Source: Cheiracanthium punctorium
Lineage: Eukaryota; Arthropoda; Arachnida; Araneae; Cheiracanthiidae
Reading direction: 5' to 3'
Length of the DNA: 64,000 bases
NCBI GenBank assembly: GCA_038373885.1
Contig: JAWZYV010010258.1
Coordinates: forward strand, 62,001 to 126,000
Part shown: positions 34,350 through 45,445 of the stretch, piece after piece
Position numbering within the stretch: the first letter of the stretch is position 1
Layout of the letters: each line of letters opens with the position of its first letter
Program-made: the position numbers and the translations under genes
The notes under the pieces: generated by a model
What the model saw: the letters and a program-made list of their open reading frames with translations, nothing else
The model's database searches: none
What the model was told of the DNA's origin: nothing

Positions 34350-34700
34350 ATTTCTGAATCCACTACTGATCAGCAATTTAACAAGTCGAACCATAATGAA
34401 ATAACTTTTGATTCAGGTAGTATTTTACTATTTTACATTACATATTCAAACAGTGTTGCACCCCCCCCCCCTCCAAAAAAAAAAATGAAAAAAATCCCAA
34501 AGGGTAACATTGAGTTTTATTATGCATTTTGCATAGGTAAAATAAACTTTTTTTAAAAATTAGACCAAACTAAAACTAATTACATTGCTTTAGAGTAAAA
34601 TTTTGCTTTAATGTAAAACTTGTTTAGGTCAAATAAGCTTTATCATTAAAATTAGCCCCTTCCACACAAAAATGTTTTATATTCGCGACTGTTCTCAAAA
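34350..34700 (+). repeat. Interspersed repeat, also at 56212-56580 and 62170-62430
   Basis: Shared blocks are CCACTACTGATCAGCAATTT, CTTTTGATTCAGGTAGTATT, a C-run, TTTTATTATGCATTTTGCAT and AGGTCAAATAAGCTTTATCA. The 56-kb relative continues into hAT transposase sequence, so this is probably the flank of a ZMYM1-like hAT. Confidence 0.65.
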
Positions 34701-34802
34701 TTAATGAAATTACTATTAAACCAACTTCCCTGTTAACTTTTCCCTCATTTTTCCCTTGGTGTTAGTCACGTGCCTAAAGCGTAATAAAATCTGAACATCT
34801 GT

Positions 34803-35031
34803 CTCAACGCCGCGCCGACCGAGTTGTATGGTGGGTAAAGCACCGTACTCCGGTTTCGAGTTCAACTCCCGGTGGCACGGGTTCGATCCCCGACTGGGCG
34901 TGGTTGTCATGTTCGTCACTTCATAGGGGGCGACATTGGTCCACCTACTAGGTGCCCCCGTAATAAAGAGACCAACAATTCCGGCCTGTTGTGGCTAAAG
35001 CCCGCAAGGCAGAGGCCGGCCATTAAAAAAA
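34803..35031 (+). repeat. tRNA-derived SINE (family 1)
   Basis: The head starts near GCCGCGCCGACCGAGTTGTA, with the A-box-like TGGTGGGTAAAGCACC and the B box GGGTTCGATCCCC (about 34878-34890). The body has CTTCATAGGGGG, CCCCCGTAATAAAGAGACCA and CGGCCTGTTGTGGCTAAAGC. It ends in a run of A at 35024-35032. This is the best-preserved SINE in the window. Pol III transcription from the A and B boxes is expected for such elements. Confidence 0.8.
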
Positions 35032-35751
35032 AATCTGTCTCAACTGTATTTTTAATTGTGTAAAACCTATGGGACACCTTGCGTATTTGCCACCCATGGC
35101 GATTTTTCATAATTTGGCGACTTACGTATATGTATGCTTAATAATTTGTTTTAAGAAAACATTACTTCATATGTTTTCTTTGATAAAAACTAGGGATTAG
35201 ATAGGACAGCTTGCCACCCATGGCGACTTTTCGTTATTTGGCGATTTACACATGCTCATAACCAATAATTACTGCTCATCTAAGGTTACCGGGAAAATCG
35301 TTAGCCATATATTGATATACATAATCCTTTGCAGAACGGCGTATTTGGCACCACGAAATATATCATCTCGTCGCGTTGGCAAATATCCAGCCTGTACTAT
35401 AACTGCTATAATGGCATAGTTAACGCCGACAGAAATTTCTTCTGGTAGCAAATACCCAAGCTGAACCTAACCGGCTTTAAAATAATCTGCATTTTAATTA
35501 TTTCTCATTTACAAGATTCTGGGTTCTAACATTTTGTAACTCGCGGTTTAGATTCACCCTGCTTGGAGAGATACCATTTTGCCAGATCGTACCTAATGCC
35601 GAGATGTCGCTTCTTAAATCAGTTACAATGAGTTATTCTGTTTGGGAAAAACGAATAATCGCTCATTCTAAACTCCTGTTGTTTAAGAGAACGTACTATT
35701 TGAAAATCGTCAACTCTGTGTAACACACTTTGAGTTATTTATTTCATATGC
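35032..35751. other. No gene; short direct repeats
   Basis: GCCACCCATGGCGA.TTTTC.TAATTTGGCGA occurs at about 35090-35120 and again near 35213-35245, suggesting a diverged duplication of about 125 bp. Nothing coding is seen. Confidence 0.4.
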
Positions 35752-36862
35752 TTTTTAATTTGGCGTAAAATGGGTGTGATTCTACTTAGGGATGGACGCG
35801 AGACGTGCGAGACGAGAATCGGGGCTGTCTCGTCCCGTCTCGCAGTGGTAAACCTCTGTCTCGTCTCGCGTCTCGTCTCGTCTCGCAAACACTGTGTCTC
35901 GTCTCGAGTCTCGCAAAGAAATTGCTGTCTCGTCTCGCGCGAGACGTCTCGCGAGTCTCGCAAAATTAAGGACTACGATTTCGTTACCATTTTTTACTAA
36001 CTTATTATTGGGATTTTATTGAAAATTAATATTAATAATAACAATTACTTACATATAGCCACATTAGTAGATATATTAATAACTATATCAGCATATATCG
36101 GCATTTGAAGTAAAAGAAATTCAGCTTTAATCCGTATATATAATGTCCCACCGAAAATATAGTATTTATTTTTATTTATTTACTAGCTGCGTGCCCGTTC
36201 TTCGCATTGTAGTAAACGAAAATTTTCCTAACATGTGTAATTTCAATTAATTCCAGTGATGTGGAATCTAAAATAAAAGCAAAATTATTTGACTCTTGAT
36301 GTAAAGTTTGCGTCATGAGTATTAACCTGGCATCATTGCAATATAATGACTCAAAAAACTACGTCAGTGTCATTCGCGATCAGAAAAGTGAAAAGCATAG
36401 CGGTTTGCAGAGAACTCCCGACTTTCAAAATGTGTTATTTCTACATCATACTCTTCAAGTTGTAGCATTAAATACCTCAGACACTACATGAAATGGACAA
36501 CCGTTTGTTTTAAAATAGCTGCGCACCCGCTCTTCATACGAGAAGAAGCGAATATTTTACTAAAATCATATCTGCAAAACAGATTTTTTTTTTTATAATC
36601 TCCTCTGTTGAAATTACCGTATTTTCCGGTAATAACGCCGCGGCGTTAAACAATATTTTTCTTTATCGGAAACAAAAATGCGGCCAATAACTGGGTGCGG
36701 CTTGTAAGTAGTTCCAAAGTTACAGCTGATCATTTAACCCCCCCTCCAAAAAAAAAAAAAAAAAACCTTAAATCTAGTTAAGGAATAAAAATAGGGAATA
36801 GTAGTGCTCGCAAATCAGAAAGGCTGGATGAACCAGGACTTTATAGAGGAATAGGCAGAAAA

Positions 36863-37398
36863 ATGTTGGAGAAAAGACCGAATTTCATTTTTCAAAAAAA
36901 TTGTCTACTGATCATGGACTTGATGAAAACGCACCTTTCAAACGAGACGAAAAAATTTCTAGGATCAGAGAAAACAAGACTGGCAATAGTACCTGGTGGG
37001 TTGACTAAAATACTGCAACCTCTGGATTTGTGTATAAATCGGGCATTTAAAGCTCGCATGCGTCAGCACTGGGAATCATGGATGTCTGCAGAAAATCATA
37101 CGTTTACGAAAGGAGGCCGAATCCGTAAAGCAACTTATACCGAAGTTTTCGAGTGGATTTTGGACTCCTGGAATAAAATTCCGAATGGTATGGTAGAGAG
37201 AGCCTTTCAAAAAGCCGAAATTATCGATTTTTCACAAAATAGCGCTAATGGGATTCCTGCAATTTCTAGTGTGTCTTCCGATGATGAAAACGATTCAGAT
37301 GTTGATGAACTTTTGCCATCTGAACACTTAAAAATATTCCAGGGAGACACCGAGGACGAGGATTTTGACGGATTTTCTGAAGTAGAAAACAGTCTGTA

Positions 37399-37399
<1 letters not shown>
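36863..37399 (+). pseudogene. Tigger/pogo transposase, C-terminal half
   Basis: A 178-residue frame covers the end of the DDE_1 catalytic domain and the C-terminal tail. The motifs are LLIMDLMKTHLS (second catalytic Asp, with the following His), VPGGLTKILQPLD (third catalytic Asp, 35 residues further on), then the conserved INRAFKARMRQHWESW and a WI.DSWN.I helix region. The tail is acidic and Ser-rich (SSDDENDSDVDE). Intact pogo/Tigger proteins are about 450-600 residues. The N-terminal CENP-B-like DNA-binding domains and the first catalytic Asp are missing, so this is a deletion derivative. The stop at 37397-37399 is followed at once by a TA run and the inserted mariner. No frame damage is visible inside the remaining part. 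Confidence 0.88.

Positions 37400-37430
<31 letters not shown>
37400..37430. repeat. (TA)n tract at the mariner insertion
   Basis: About 15 TA units. A second (TA)n tract at 38072-38096 flanks the other side of the nested mariner. It may be the original target microsatellite or expansion of the TA duplication. Confidence 0.9.
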
Positions 37431-37433
<3 letters not shown>

Positions 37434-38071
37434 CAGGGTTGTTATTAATTAACGTGAGGTGTTCAGAGCCCTCTAGCGAGTAAAGTATTGGGCGAAATTT
37501 AACCAAATTTGATGAGCATGCATAGTAGACCATGGGATTTGGATTTCAAAAAAAAAAAAAAAAAAAAAAGTAGTTCCAAAATTTGCCACTGGGGCAATTT
37601 TGGCGCTGCAAAAGTGCCCCAGAGGTCCCCCGATCTCAATCCTTGCGATTTTTGGTTGTGGGAATTTCTTAAAGGTGTTGTTTATCAAGGACATGTCTCC
37701 GATATCGCAACGTTAAAGGATCGAATAACGTTACACGTGAGGCAAATCAACTCTGATATGCTGCGAGCGGCAGTAGAAAATATCGTGCATCGTATGCAGT
37801 TCTTGGAATTTACCAATAGTGCGCATATTGAACGAAATTTGTAAGTAAAATTGGTGTTTTCTGTATTGTTTGTCAATTAGCCATTCAATAATTACGCTAA
37901 TATACTTTTGCAGCGCCAAAATTGCCCCAGGGGCAAATTTTGGAACTATATTGTTTTAAAATCAAAATCCTATGGTCTACTACGCATGCTCATCAAATTT
38001 GGTTAGGTTTCGTCCAATACTTTACTTGCTAGAGGGCTCTGAACACCTCACGTTAATTAATAACCACCCTG
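37434..38071 (+). mobile_element. mariner-like element with long inverted repeats, 638 bp
   Basis: The ends are CAGGGTTGTTATTAATTAAC and the complement of GTTAATTAATAACCACCCTG. The inverted repeats are unusually long: 37434-37615 (with an A21 run inside) against 37905-38071, ending at GGCGCTGCAAAAGT. They are flanked by TA runs. The interior keeps only the last part of a transposase. It is nested in the Tigger. Confidence 0.85.
37614..37844 (+). pseudogene. mariner-type transposase, C-terminal 76 residues
   Basis: The frame reads from RSPDLNPCDFWLWEFLKG, the block around the third catalytic Asp of DDxD mariner-type enzymes, to FTNSAHIERNL and a TAA/TAG-type stop at 37842-37844. It contains VYQGHVSDIATLKDRI and VHRMQFL, usual in this family's C-terminus. 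The first two catalytic residues and the DNA-binding domain are missing. The frame begins right at the inner border of the left inverted repeat, so an internal deletion joined that repeat to the 3' part of the gene. It is inactive, but could be mobilised by an intact relative that recognises the ends. Confidence 0.8.
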
Positions 38072-39418
38072 TATATATATATATATATATATATATGCAT
38101 ATGTATATTCTAAAAATAGGTAAATAAATTGCACTAATAATGACGTATCGACAAACATGGTAAATTTATATATTACATGGTAAGTTATTTTAATTAAAAT
38201 TGTTTAATTTTATGTGTACTACTTTATAGTATTACCTAAAATAACACATGTAAACTTGATAAGCTTGATTCTATAATACTTTTTAAAAAGTGCGGCGTTA
38301 TTCTCGGTGCGGCGTTAAACTAGTTCTATAAATAGAAATAATTATATATTTGCGGCGTTATACACGGTGCGGCGTTATTACCGGAAAATACGGTACTGCG
38401 GGATATATTAAAGCAAATTAGAATTACTTATCGTTCAGTTGGTGATAAGATAACCCTTGAAAAAGGATAAACAGAACACTTTTAATTTCATGAAATATTT
38501 ATTAATGTGGTAAATTGTGATTTATTCATATTATCCTTACAAATCTACTAATACTACCTATTACGCATATTAATACTATCTATTTTCGCTTCTTCCTTTT
38601 TAAGGCTCGATTTCAAGAAACATTATTTGGCACAAATAGGTCCTTTTTATTCTATGGCGATTCTTTGCAATTTAAGCATTAGCATAAGGAATAATCATTT
38701 CACATAATGGTTGCTATTAAGAAAGCTCTCCATATATATTTAATTTATGCATAGTTTTGTAAGATTGGGGTATTTAGCACCACAAAACATTTCATCCACC
38801 GTGGATCACGGTGGATGAAATGTTTTGTGGTGGATGAAATATTTGTCACCACGGTCCGTGGGGACACATATTCAAAGCGATGCCAATTTAAATAGCCATA
38901 TATCCACTATAGCGGTATTTTATAAATCCTCCATGGTTCTGTTTCCTGAAAACATCAAACTTTGTAATCTCGAGGAGCTATTTAGAATCGCTATAATTGC
39001 GTCAGGACGTTAGAGTTGCAGAGTTTACAAATTTCAAGCATTTCTTAAAATTTATGACGTCACTGTTTAACTGCCGTATAAGATACCCCGGTTCGTCAAG
39101 CAAGTTAATTTGGATATTTTGACCAGTATTATCATTAAGATAGCGGTTTACAGATAAATAATTTTGAAAACTGGTGTGATTATTAGTAGCATAAAATTTT
39201 AATCTTATTTTTTTTTTTAAATCGTACAGAACAATTTAAACAAACCTCTAATTGAAATATGCGCTTCTTTCAACATCCACCCACGAAGTAAAGCAAAAGC
39301 AGATGACGTGTTAAATTTATAAAGTTTATATTTAGGTATGAAACACCGTAGTCATAAAATTCCACTTACCGCTGAAAAATCCTTTAAAATATATAAAACG
39401 TTCACAGATGTTAATAGC

Positions 39419-39815
39419 AGGGCCGTTGCGCTGTGGGCGCTATGGACGGCTCAGCTCCCCCCCCACCCCCCACCCCTAGAAAAAATCTGAGCCACCTCAC
39501 CCAGGCCAAAGAGCACAGTCATCGAGGAACATTTTTTGAAAAAAATTATAAAGAGATGCAAATTTCTTAATTTTTGTTTCTGTACGTAAAAGCAAACATT
39601 TTATGTTTTATGTTCTTTAAAGAGTATTGGAAAATCAATTATTTCTTTTCCTTAGAGATAAGAAAAATCGTATTGCCTGAAGAGGAAAATTACAAAACTT
39701 CGCAACAAGGCCGTAGCGCTGGGGCGCTATGGACGGATCAGACCCCCTGGAAAGATCTGAGCCCCCTCCCCCCCAAAGAACGCAGGCATCGAGGAACATT
39801 TTTTGAAGAAAATGT
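39419..39815 (+). repeat. Two direct copies of a hAT-like end
   Basis: GCCGT.GCGCTG.GGGCGCTATGGACGG.TCAG is followed by a C-rich block and CATCGAGGAACATTTTTTGAA. This occurs at 39420-39545 and 39707-39815. The second copy is followed by a mirror of GAACATTTTTTGAAG. It starts like a hAT terminus (CAGGGCCGTTGCGC) but no partner end was found. Confidence 0.55.
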
Positions 39816-40068
39816 TCCTCGATAATGGTGTTAAAAAAATATACATCTTTCTTAAAAGAGATGTAATTTTTAAAAAAATTTTGTTTCCTGTTCGTAAAAG
39901 CAAACATTTCATGATCTTTAAGGGGACAAGGGACGTAAAAATATTCAAAACTTTCCATTTTAAAATTTTACTTGTAATCGTATGTATAGTTGTTTCACAA
40001 AAAATCATAGTTGTGTAACATAATAGTTTGCATCTATATCGAAACTAAAAATAAAAAATCTGATGTGT

Positions 40069-42046
40069 CCAACACATGACTTCCTTGCACGTCTATTAAA
40101 TAAAAATGTTTTCTACGCACTTCCTCAAAACTTATTTGTTTGAAAGAGATAAAATATCAATAATAGTAAGGTTTAGCGATTTCTAGCGAAATATTTCGAT
40201 ATCGCCAAGCTGAGTTCAATTTGAAAGATTTCCTTCTGACACTTTATTTGGCGATATTTCACCAAAAGCCGACAAACTTGAGATAGTTTGCGAGATTTTG
40301 GGGATAGCCACAGTAGTCATTGACCACAGACTTTCAATGAATTGAATGCATCCATACACCTTAATGTATTTAAAGTCATTTGGCTCACCCTATAAATAAA
40401 TTCTTAGTGGATTGCTGTCAAAAAAGATATTGAAAACAGTTAGATATTATAATATAGTTCTAAATACAAAAGTTCAAAATTCTACGGGTTAAAGTTTTAG
40501 AGTTATACAAAATACGAAATAATTTTTGGCGCCAAATTTGGCGATATTTCGGCGAAACTCGTCAATGTCGACGACATTTGGCGAGATATTAAGCATGGAC
40601 CTACAATGACAGATTATCGCCAAATTTGGCGATATTTCGCCAAAACTCGCCAAGAACGATGACAAATGGCGATACTTTGGGCATGGACGAAATGACTGAC
40701 TATCGCCAAATTTGGCGACATTTCGGCAAAACTCGCCAAAGTCCAGGACAGTCGGCGAGATTTTTGGGCATGTACCAAACAATCACTGTCTGCAATTGTA
40801 TTATATTGAAGATGTCCATAGACATTAAAGTACTGAAATTCTTTTCGGTGGTCCTGTAAATAAACTCTCCAGTAGATTGGAAACCAAAAATCGAGATGCA
40901 CAACTAGATGTTACAACAATCTTATATATAAAATTTCATAATAGTTTTTGAGGTTTGAGAGTTAAATATACACACATGGTCACTAAAAGTCGCCAAGCTT
41001 GGCGACTTTTGGCACAGTTCTTGAGGGAGGCACGTGACCGTGGTCGGACCATTACCTAACTTATGTGGTAAGACGGTATTGTGCTTGAAATGGATGAATG
41101 CCCCTAAAATTGCCATTGACCGTAAATGTATTGGAAATCTTTTGAGTGTTCCTGTAGCAGAACTGTAAATGATAAAGGACACCTTTTTTAATGGAGAAAT
41201 TCATTTTCTAACTCTTTTCAGCATATATCACTTCTGAGGTCGTTTGAAATAGCCCAATACCTCTAAAAAACGCTTTGATGAATTTCGGCCCATAGAGCGT
41301 AATGTATTTCGAATCTTTTAGGCGGTTCTGTAGATAAACTATCCAGTCGAATGGAACCGAAAGGGGAAGTGAACAACTAGATGTTACAACAATCCTAAAT
41401 ATAAAGTTTCAACATTCTACGCCTAATAGTTTTTGAGATATGCAAGTTTAATGAATTTCGGCCCATTGAGCGTAATGTATTTCGAATGTTTTGGGCGGTC
41501 CTATAGATAAACTATCCAGTCGAATGGAACCAAAAGGGGAAGTGCACAACTAGATGTTACAACTATCCAAAATATGAAGTTTCGAAATTCTACGCCTAAT
41601 AGTTTTTTGAGTTAGGCGGAGTTTAATGAATTTCGGCCCATAGAGCGTAATGTATTTCGAATCTTTTGGGCGGTCCTGTACATAAACTATACATTCGATT
41701 GCAACCAAAAGGGGAGGTGCACAACTAGATCATAGAACAATCCTAAATATCAAATCTCAACATTCTACGACCAATAGTTTTTTGAGATATGCGAGTTACA
41801 TACATACGTACGTACGTACGTACAGACGGCATGGAAAAACTGACCACAATAGACCGGCCGCTGGTCAAAATGGAGTTGGCAGACGCGTTTATATGATCGT
41901 GCATGCTAGCCTACGATGAGATGCATCGAAAAAATTCTTAAAATTAAATTTAGAGGTAGTCAAAATCGGTTTTTTAGTCGAAATTTGGCCCCCAAAATTT
42001 TTCGGGATCACATTACTTCCTTATACTACGTACAAGGAAGTAAAAA
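40069..42046 (+). repeat. Repeat family P, copy 2, with tandem ~175-bp units
   Basis: It begins GTCCAACACATGACTTCCTT and ends GATCACATTACTTCCTTATA plus a palindrome ACTACGTACAAGGAAGT. The middle contains GCCAAATTTGGCGATATTTC palindromes, repeated near 40520, 40620 and 40700. Three units (starts 41278, 41451, 41627) carry ATGAATTTCGGCCCAT.GAGC and TAGATAAACTATCCAGTCGA, and two more diverged ones lie upstream (about 40360 and 40800). No protein frame is seen, and the class is unknown. Confidence 0.65.
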
Positions 42047-42772
42047 TAATAATAATTTTTAAAATGAAAATTGATATTTTTCAGAAAAAAATACGTCGCG
42101 TCGCGACGTATTTTTCGCGTCTCGCGTCTCGTCTCGCAAAAAAATGCCTGTCTCGTCTCGCGAGACAATGCGAGAACGCGAGACAATGCGAGAATTCTCG
42201 CGTCTCGCGTCCATCCCTAATTCTACTTCATGTTTGTCAATTTCACGCATTCTACATACCTGGAATTGCTTTGTTGCAAAGGCAGGAACGATTTTATACT
42301 GGCGAAAATTGCCGAAGCTGGCAGCCATACTAATTATTTTTTTTCAGTTTTTTTTTTTTTAAATTAATATCTTCTAAAATAATTCACATTTCGAAATTTA
42401 AGTCAGCTCATCAGGTTCCCCGGAATTTTCCGAATCCGTGAACACCTTCGTCGAAAAATCAAATCCACAGGGTTACGGAGGAGATAGTAGAACAAAGTTC
42501 TGGCGGCTGCGGCGCCGACAGCAGCGGCCGTTACTTTTTTTTTTTTTTTTTTTTTTTTAGAATAGAGAAATACCGTGAAACGCTATTTAATGTTGAGACG
42601 AGCGGCATAGGAAAAGGATTTCGGCTATTCTCTTTAATCTCGACCGTCTACTCTATCCCATTCTTTGCCGTCCCCGGGGGTTAGAAAGGTTAGAAACCCA
42701 CCGGAGGGGCCGACCCAAAGGGTTTACGGCAAGAAATCCCTCCGGGGAAGCAATTCAGTGCTGTGGGGCTGT

Positions 42773-42804
42773 GGGCGCGGTCTCCCCGGGGGTAGACCGC
42801 GCCC
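42773..42804. repeat. GC-rich perfect hairpin
   Basis: GGGCGCGGTCT is mirrored by AGACCGCGCCC around a 10-base loop (CCCCGGGGGT). It lies in the GC-rich insert that is present only in copy 1 of the segmental repeat. There is no T tract after it. Its role is unknown. Confidence 0.85.
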
Positions 42805-42846
42805 AAAGCCTCTCCTTGCTATGCAACTCATTGTGGCTTATTCTAA

Positions 42847-43118
42847 CCCTTTGAGGCGCAACCCTTTCCCAGTGCTGAAAAAAGGGCAGCCGTTGCCATC
42901 GCTCGACTTAACTACAGGCAAGATGGCGGACGATCGTAACGTTCATCGCGTGCCACAGATTTAGAGACCCTTTTTTTTGACGACAGCTGGCTGCGCCCGC
43001 GCACAGCCAGCTGTCGTCAAAAAAATTCTTCGTGACTGGCAACTATTCTTCGTGAGTGGCAACAGTCAAAACGTCAGAGTTTGGTGTTCCCAAAGCGGGA
43101 ACACTGTGCGTTAAAAGG
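42847..43118 (+). mobile_element. piggyBac-like MITE, copy 3 (short form)
   Basis: The left end is CCCTTTGAGGCGCA (the TTAA on this side has mutated to CTAA). The right end is GCGTTAAAAGG followed by TTAA (43119-43122). It has one arm of the palindrome and the small stem GACAGCTGGCTG, but lacks the second long arm seen in copies 1 and 2. Confidence 0.75.
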
Positions 43119-43590
43119 TTAATACACTAAATTATGGGAGAACTTGGGCTCAGGGGCACCAAAAATTTTACCGCCTGGGCCTCCAGTAAGTTTGATCCGC
43201 CTCTGTAACGGGCTTTAATTCATAGAGATAAGTTGGCAATGCAAATTGAATAAAAATGTTCAAAATAAGGTCTGAAATAAGACTCCGTTAAGAAAAAAAT
43301 CCTCTCGTTCATTTACAAAAAGTTACACGTCTTAAATTTTTATACGACTCCCGTACGAAAAAATTCCCAGTTAGTTCAATGTGCGCCATATATTAAACAG
43401 GTGATGCACAAAATTTCATCCTTTTATCATAAAACGTGCCAAAGGTATATCTAAACAAATATGATCGTGGGCTTTAGAAGAATTTGAATGTAAACGCTTA
43501 TGGCTTTTGTGAGAAAAGAAATTCTTTCCTAATTTGTGTACAGACCCCGAAATTCGATCATCCGACGTAATTCCCCCCGGATTGCCTGGA

Positions 43591-44265
43591 GCTATAAGAA
43601 AATACCCCCGAAATGCAAGGCGAAAAAGACGTCCATTTTTTCCCACTGTCGAAAGAATTCAGAATCTTCTTGGTAGAGGGTGGTCAAATTAGGGGAGAAA
43701 AGAGCAATTGCTGGGCGATAAAAAGCGGTTATCTTACTTCTTATCTTTCGTGTTGGTCATTTTCCCTAAATGTCCTGTACTTTTTCCCCTTGCTTTTTTT
43801 CTGTTTTTTTTTTTTTTTTTTTTGTCGTAGTACAACCTTAGTAACCCCCTACCCCTCCCGTAAAAAATTAAAAAATTTCATCTGCGTATTTGCATTAATG
43901 GTAAAATTCAAAATATTATTTGGGAAAAAAAAATAATAGAATGTACTTTCCCATAAAAAAAAGAAAGAAAAAAGCTTGAAAAAATGAAGCCGATAATTTT
44001 AGCTGTTGCTAACAATTTTACACTTACTGTTATATTCCCTCCTTTCAAATACCAATATCGAATTTTTAAAGTTTCGAATTTCTGAGCCATTTCAAATGCA
44101 TAAGATTACAGAAGAAAAGCGTGAGAAATTATAGAAATCAAAAGAAAACTTGATAAGTTAGTATATTTGTGTATATATTTCGATACAAAGTTACACTTTC
44201 CATATATTTTTTAGCAAGGAGTTGTTTACTAGCAAGTATGCAAATTCATTAACATATATACAAGG
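43591..44265. other. No gene recognised
   Basis: AT-rich sequence with a T19 run near 43805-43823. A frame at 43613-43936 crosses that homopolymer and has no family motif. Confidence 0.4.
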
Positions 44266-44460
44266 TTAATCTAAACTCTTGGGCTAAACTTTAAGGGGTG
44301 GTAACGCGTATTCACGTTAGATCTAAAGAGAACAGCACCAAACTCTAGACGGTTAGATCGATAGCCGTGCGAAAGGCTGGGACCTGTACCCTGGACCTGT
44401 ACACCTCAACCATCTCACAATGTTCAGTGGTTTTATCCACTCGGCCATTCTTCGGCAATG
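44266..44460 (-). repeat. tRNA-derived SINE (family 2)
   Basis: The minus-strand head has AATGGCCGAGTGGATAAAAC (A box, leucine/serine-tRNA-like) and a weak B box GGGTACAGGTCCC. The body has CGATCTAACCGTCTAGAGTT and ACGTGAATACGCGTTACC. Confidence 0.65.
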
Positions 44461-45309
44461 CAAGTCAAAAGCTGCGATTGTAATATGGGCATTTTAAACT
44501 TCTTCAAATGCCAAAATGTACTTTAAATTCTAATATTTTATGTGTTGTTAAAAAACCTTAGTTTACAAATTATGATCATATAATATGTAAAATATGTTAA
44601 GTAAATTATCTTAACTTAAAAGACTTGAATGCCATTAGAGGATAGTTCATGTCATCGATAATGTCGTTAGAGTTTATTTCTCCCTTCCCGAAGATTCCCT
44701 CTAGAAACTGCTAATAATCACTGAGAGGATTTTTAAATTGCGAATTACACGCGTACCACGTGTCCACCATTGTTTCAGTTTTAGTTCGGGAATCGAACTA
44801 TGGTTACTAATTCGATATCTCAATGAATAGCTTGAGGAAGAACTTCTAAAACAATTGACAGTGTTTAGAATTTTAATTGACTAGCGTAAAAAAAAAAAAA
44901 AAAAAAGTTTCAGAAACCGGTGGTTTATCAAACTTCTATGAGTAAATTTTTCTTAATACTTCTGAATTATATTTTAATAAAAACAATTATTAGAGCGACT
45001 AATTTTTTTAACCGAATTCGAAAGGTTTTGAACACGTGCAATTGTTGAAAATTATACTTATGTACCTAGTAATTTTAAGTGATTCATAGGTATTTTCAAT
45101 TTATTTTGAAAATAGTAACAACAAGAATAAAATTAATAATGTTTCTTGTACTTTTTTTATTTGAAAAGTATTTTGTACTTCTGTGTCGATGGTGGTGGTG
45201 TTTTGAAGATGTATTCGGATTTCTGTGCCTATGCTTGAACATCCGCTTATAAATCCACGTCAGCGAAAGACACAAACACATGGGGGGAGGGGGGCGCAAA
45301 TATCTTAGG

Positions 45310-45445
45310 CGGAGACTTTTCTGCGCACCTAATGCATATTCATGTTACATATGGAGAAAACCACACAAAACTCTATACCGTTAGACCGACGGCCGCGCGA
45401 GAGACCAGAACCCTGGATCTCCACTTAAGCCATCTCCCAATGTTA
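45310..45445 (-). repeat. SINE family 2, truncated copy
   Basis: It shares GGTCTAACGGTATAGAGTTT, TTTCTCCATATGTAACATGA and the B-box region CCAGGGTTCTGGTC with the family 2 copies. The A-box side is lost. Confidence 0.6.

Larger units (their letters stand above)
36617..38393 (+). mobile_element. pogo/Tigger element, 1.78 kb, internally deleted
   Basis: The terminal inverted repeats begin CCGTATTTTCCGGTAATAAC and continue with GCCGC. They are flanked by TA (36615-36616 and 38394-38395). Subterminal GCGGCGTTA motifs are repeated at both ends. The target site is intact in Helitron copy A (CCCGCAGTAATTTCAAC, 5263-5279). It carries the C-terminal half of a transposase and a nested mariner. Confidence 0.9.
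36183..39150 (-). mobile_element. Helitron copy B, interrupted by a Tigger
   Basis: On the minus strand the 3' end is the hairpin near GCGAAGAACGGGCACGCAG followed by CTAG (36183-36186). With the Tigger at 36617-38393 removed, about 1.2 kb aligns with copy A (about 4583-6032), including ACTACATGAAATGGA and ACGGCAGT.AAACAGTGACG. The 5' end is not recognisable, and homology fades near 39150. Confidence 0.7.
35787..42219. mobile_element. 6.43-kb hAT footprint with GTCTCG repeats
   Basis: The termini are TAGGGATGGACGCGAGACG and the complement of CGCGTCTCGCGTCCATCCCTA, with a perfect 8-bp duplication ATTCTACT (35779-35786 and 42220-42227). Both subterminal zones are arrays of GTCTCGTCTCGCG. The unoccupied target, with the same flanks and one ATTCTACT, is at 59456-59463. 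The element's own body appears to be only about 0.4 kb on the left and 0.2 kb on the right. The rest is later insertions: a Helitron, with a Tigger and mariner inside it, and repeat family P. Confidence 0.9.
42220..43590 (+). repeat. Segmental repeat, copy 1
   Basis: It matches 59464-60725 with high similarity, apart from a 42-kb-specific GC-rich insert (about 42670-42825). It contains a 25-base T run, the shared GC-rich stretch GCGGCGCCGACAGC.GCGGCC, the block AATAGAGAAATACCGTGAAACG, a piggyBac-like MITE, and a right-type hAT end GGATCCGCCTCTG-like at about 43190-43206. Including the 35 bp at 35752-35786 left of the hAT, the ancestral unit was split by that hAT. Confidence 0.75.

Noticed and set aside
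42773..42804. GC hairpin as a bacterial-type terminator
   Set aside because: There is no T tract after the stem, no gene ends here, and the context is a eukaryotic repeat.
43133..43206. hAT ending in GGATCCGCCTCTG-like sequence
   Set aside because: No matching left terminus or 8-bp duplication was found, so I noted the end only as part of the segmental repeat.
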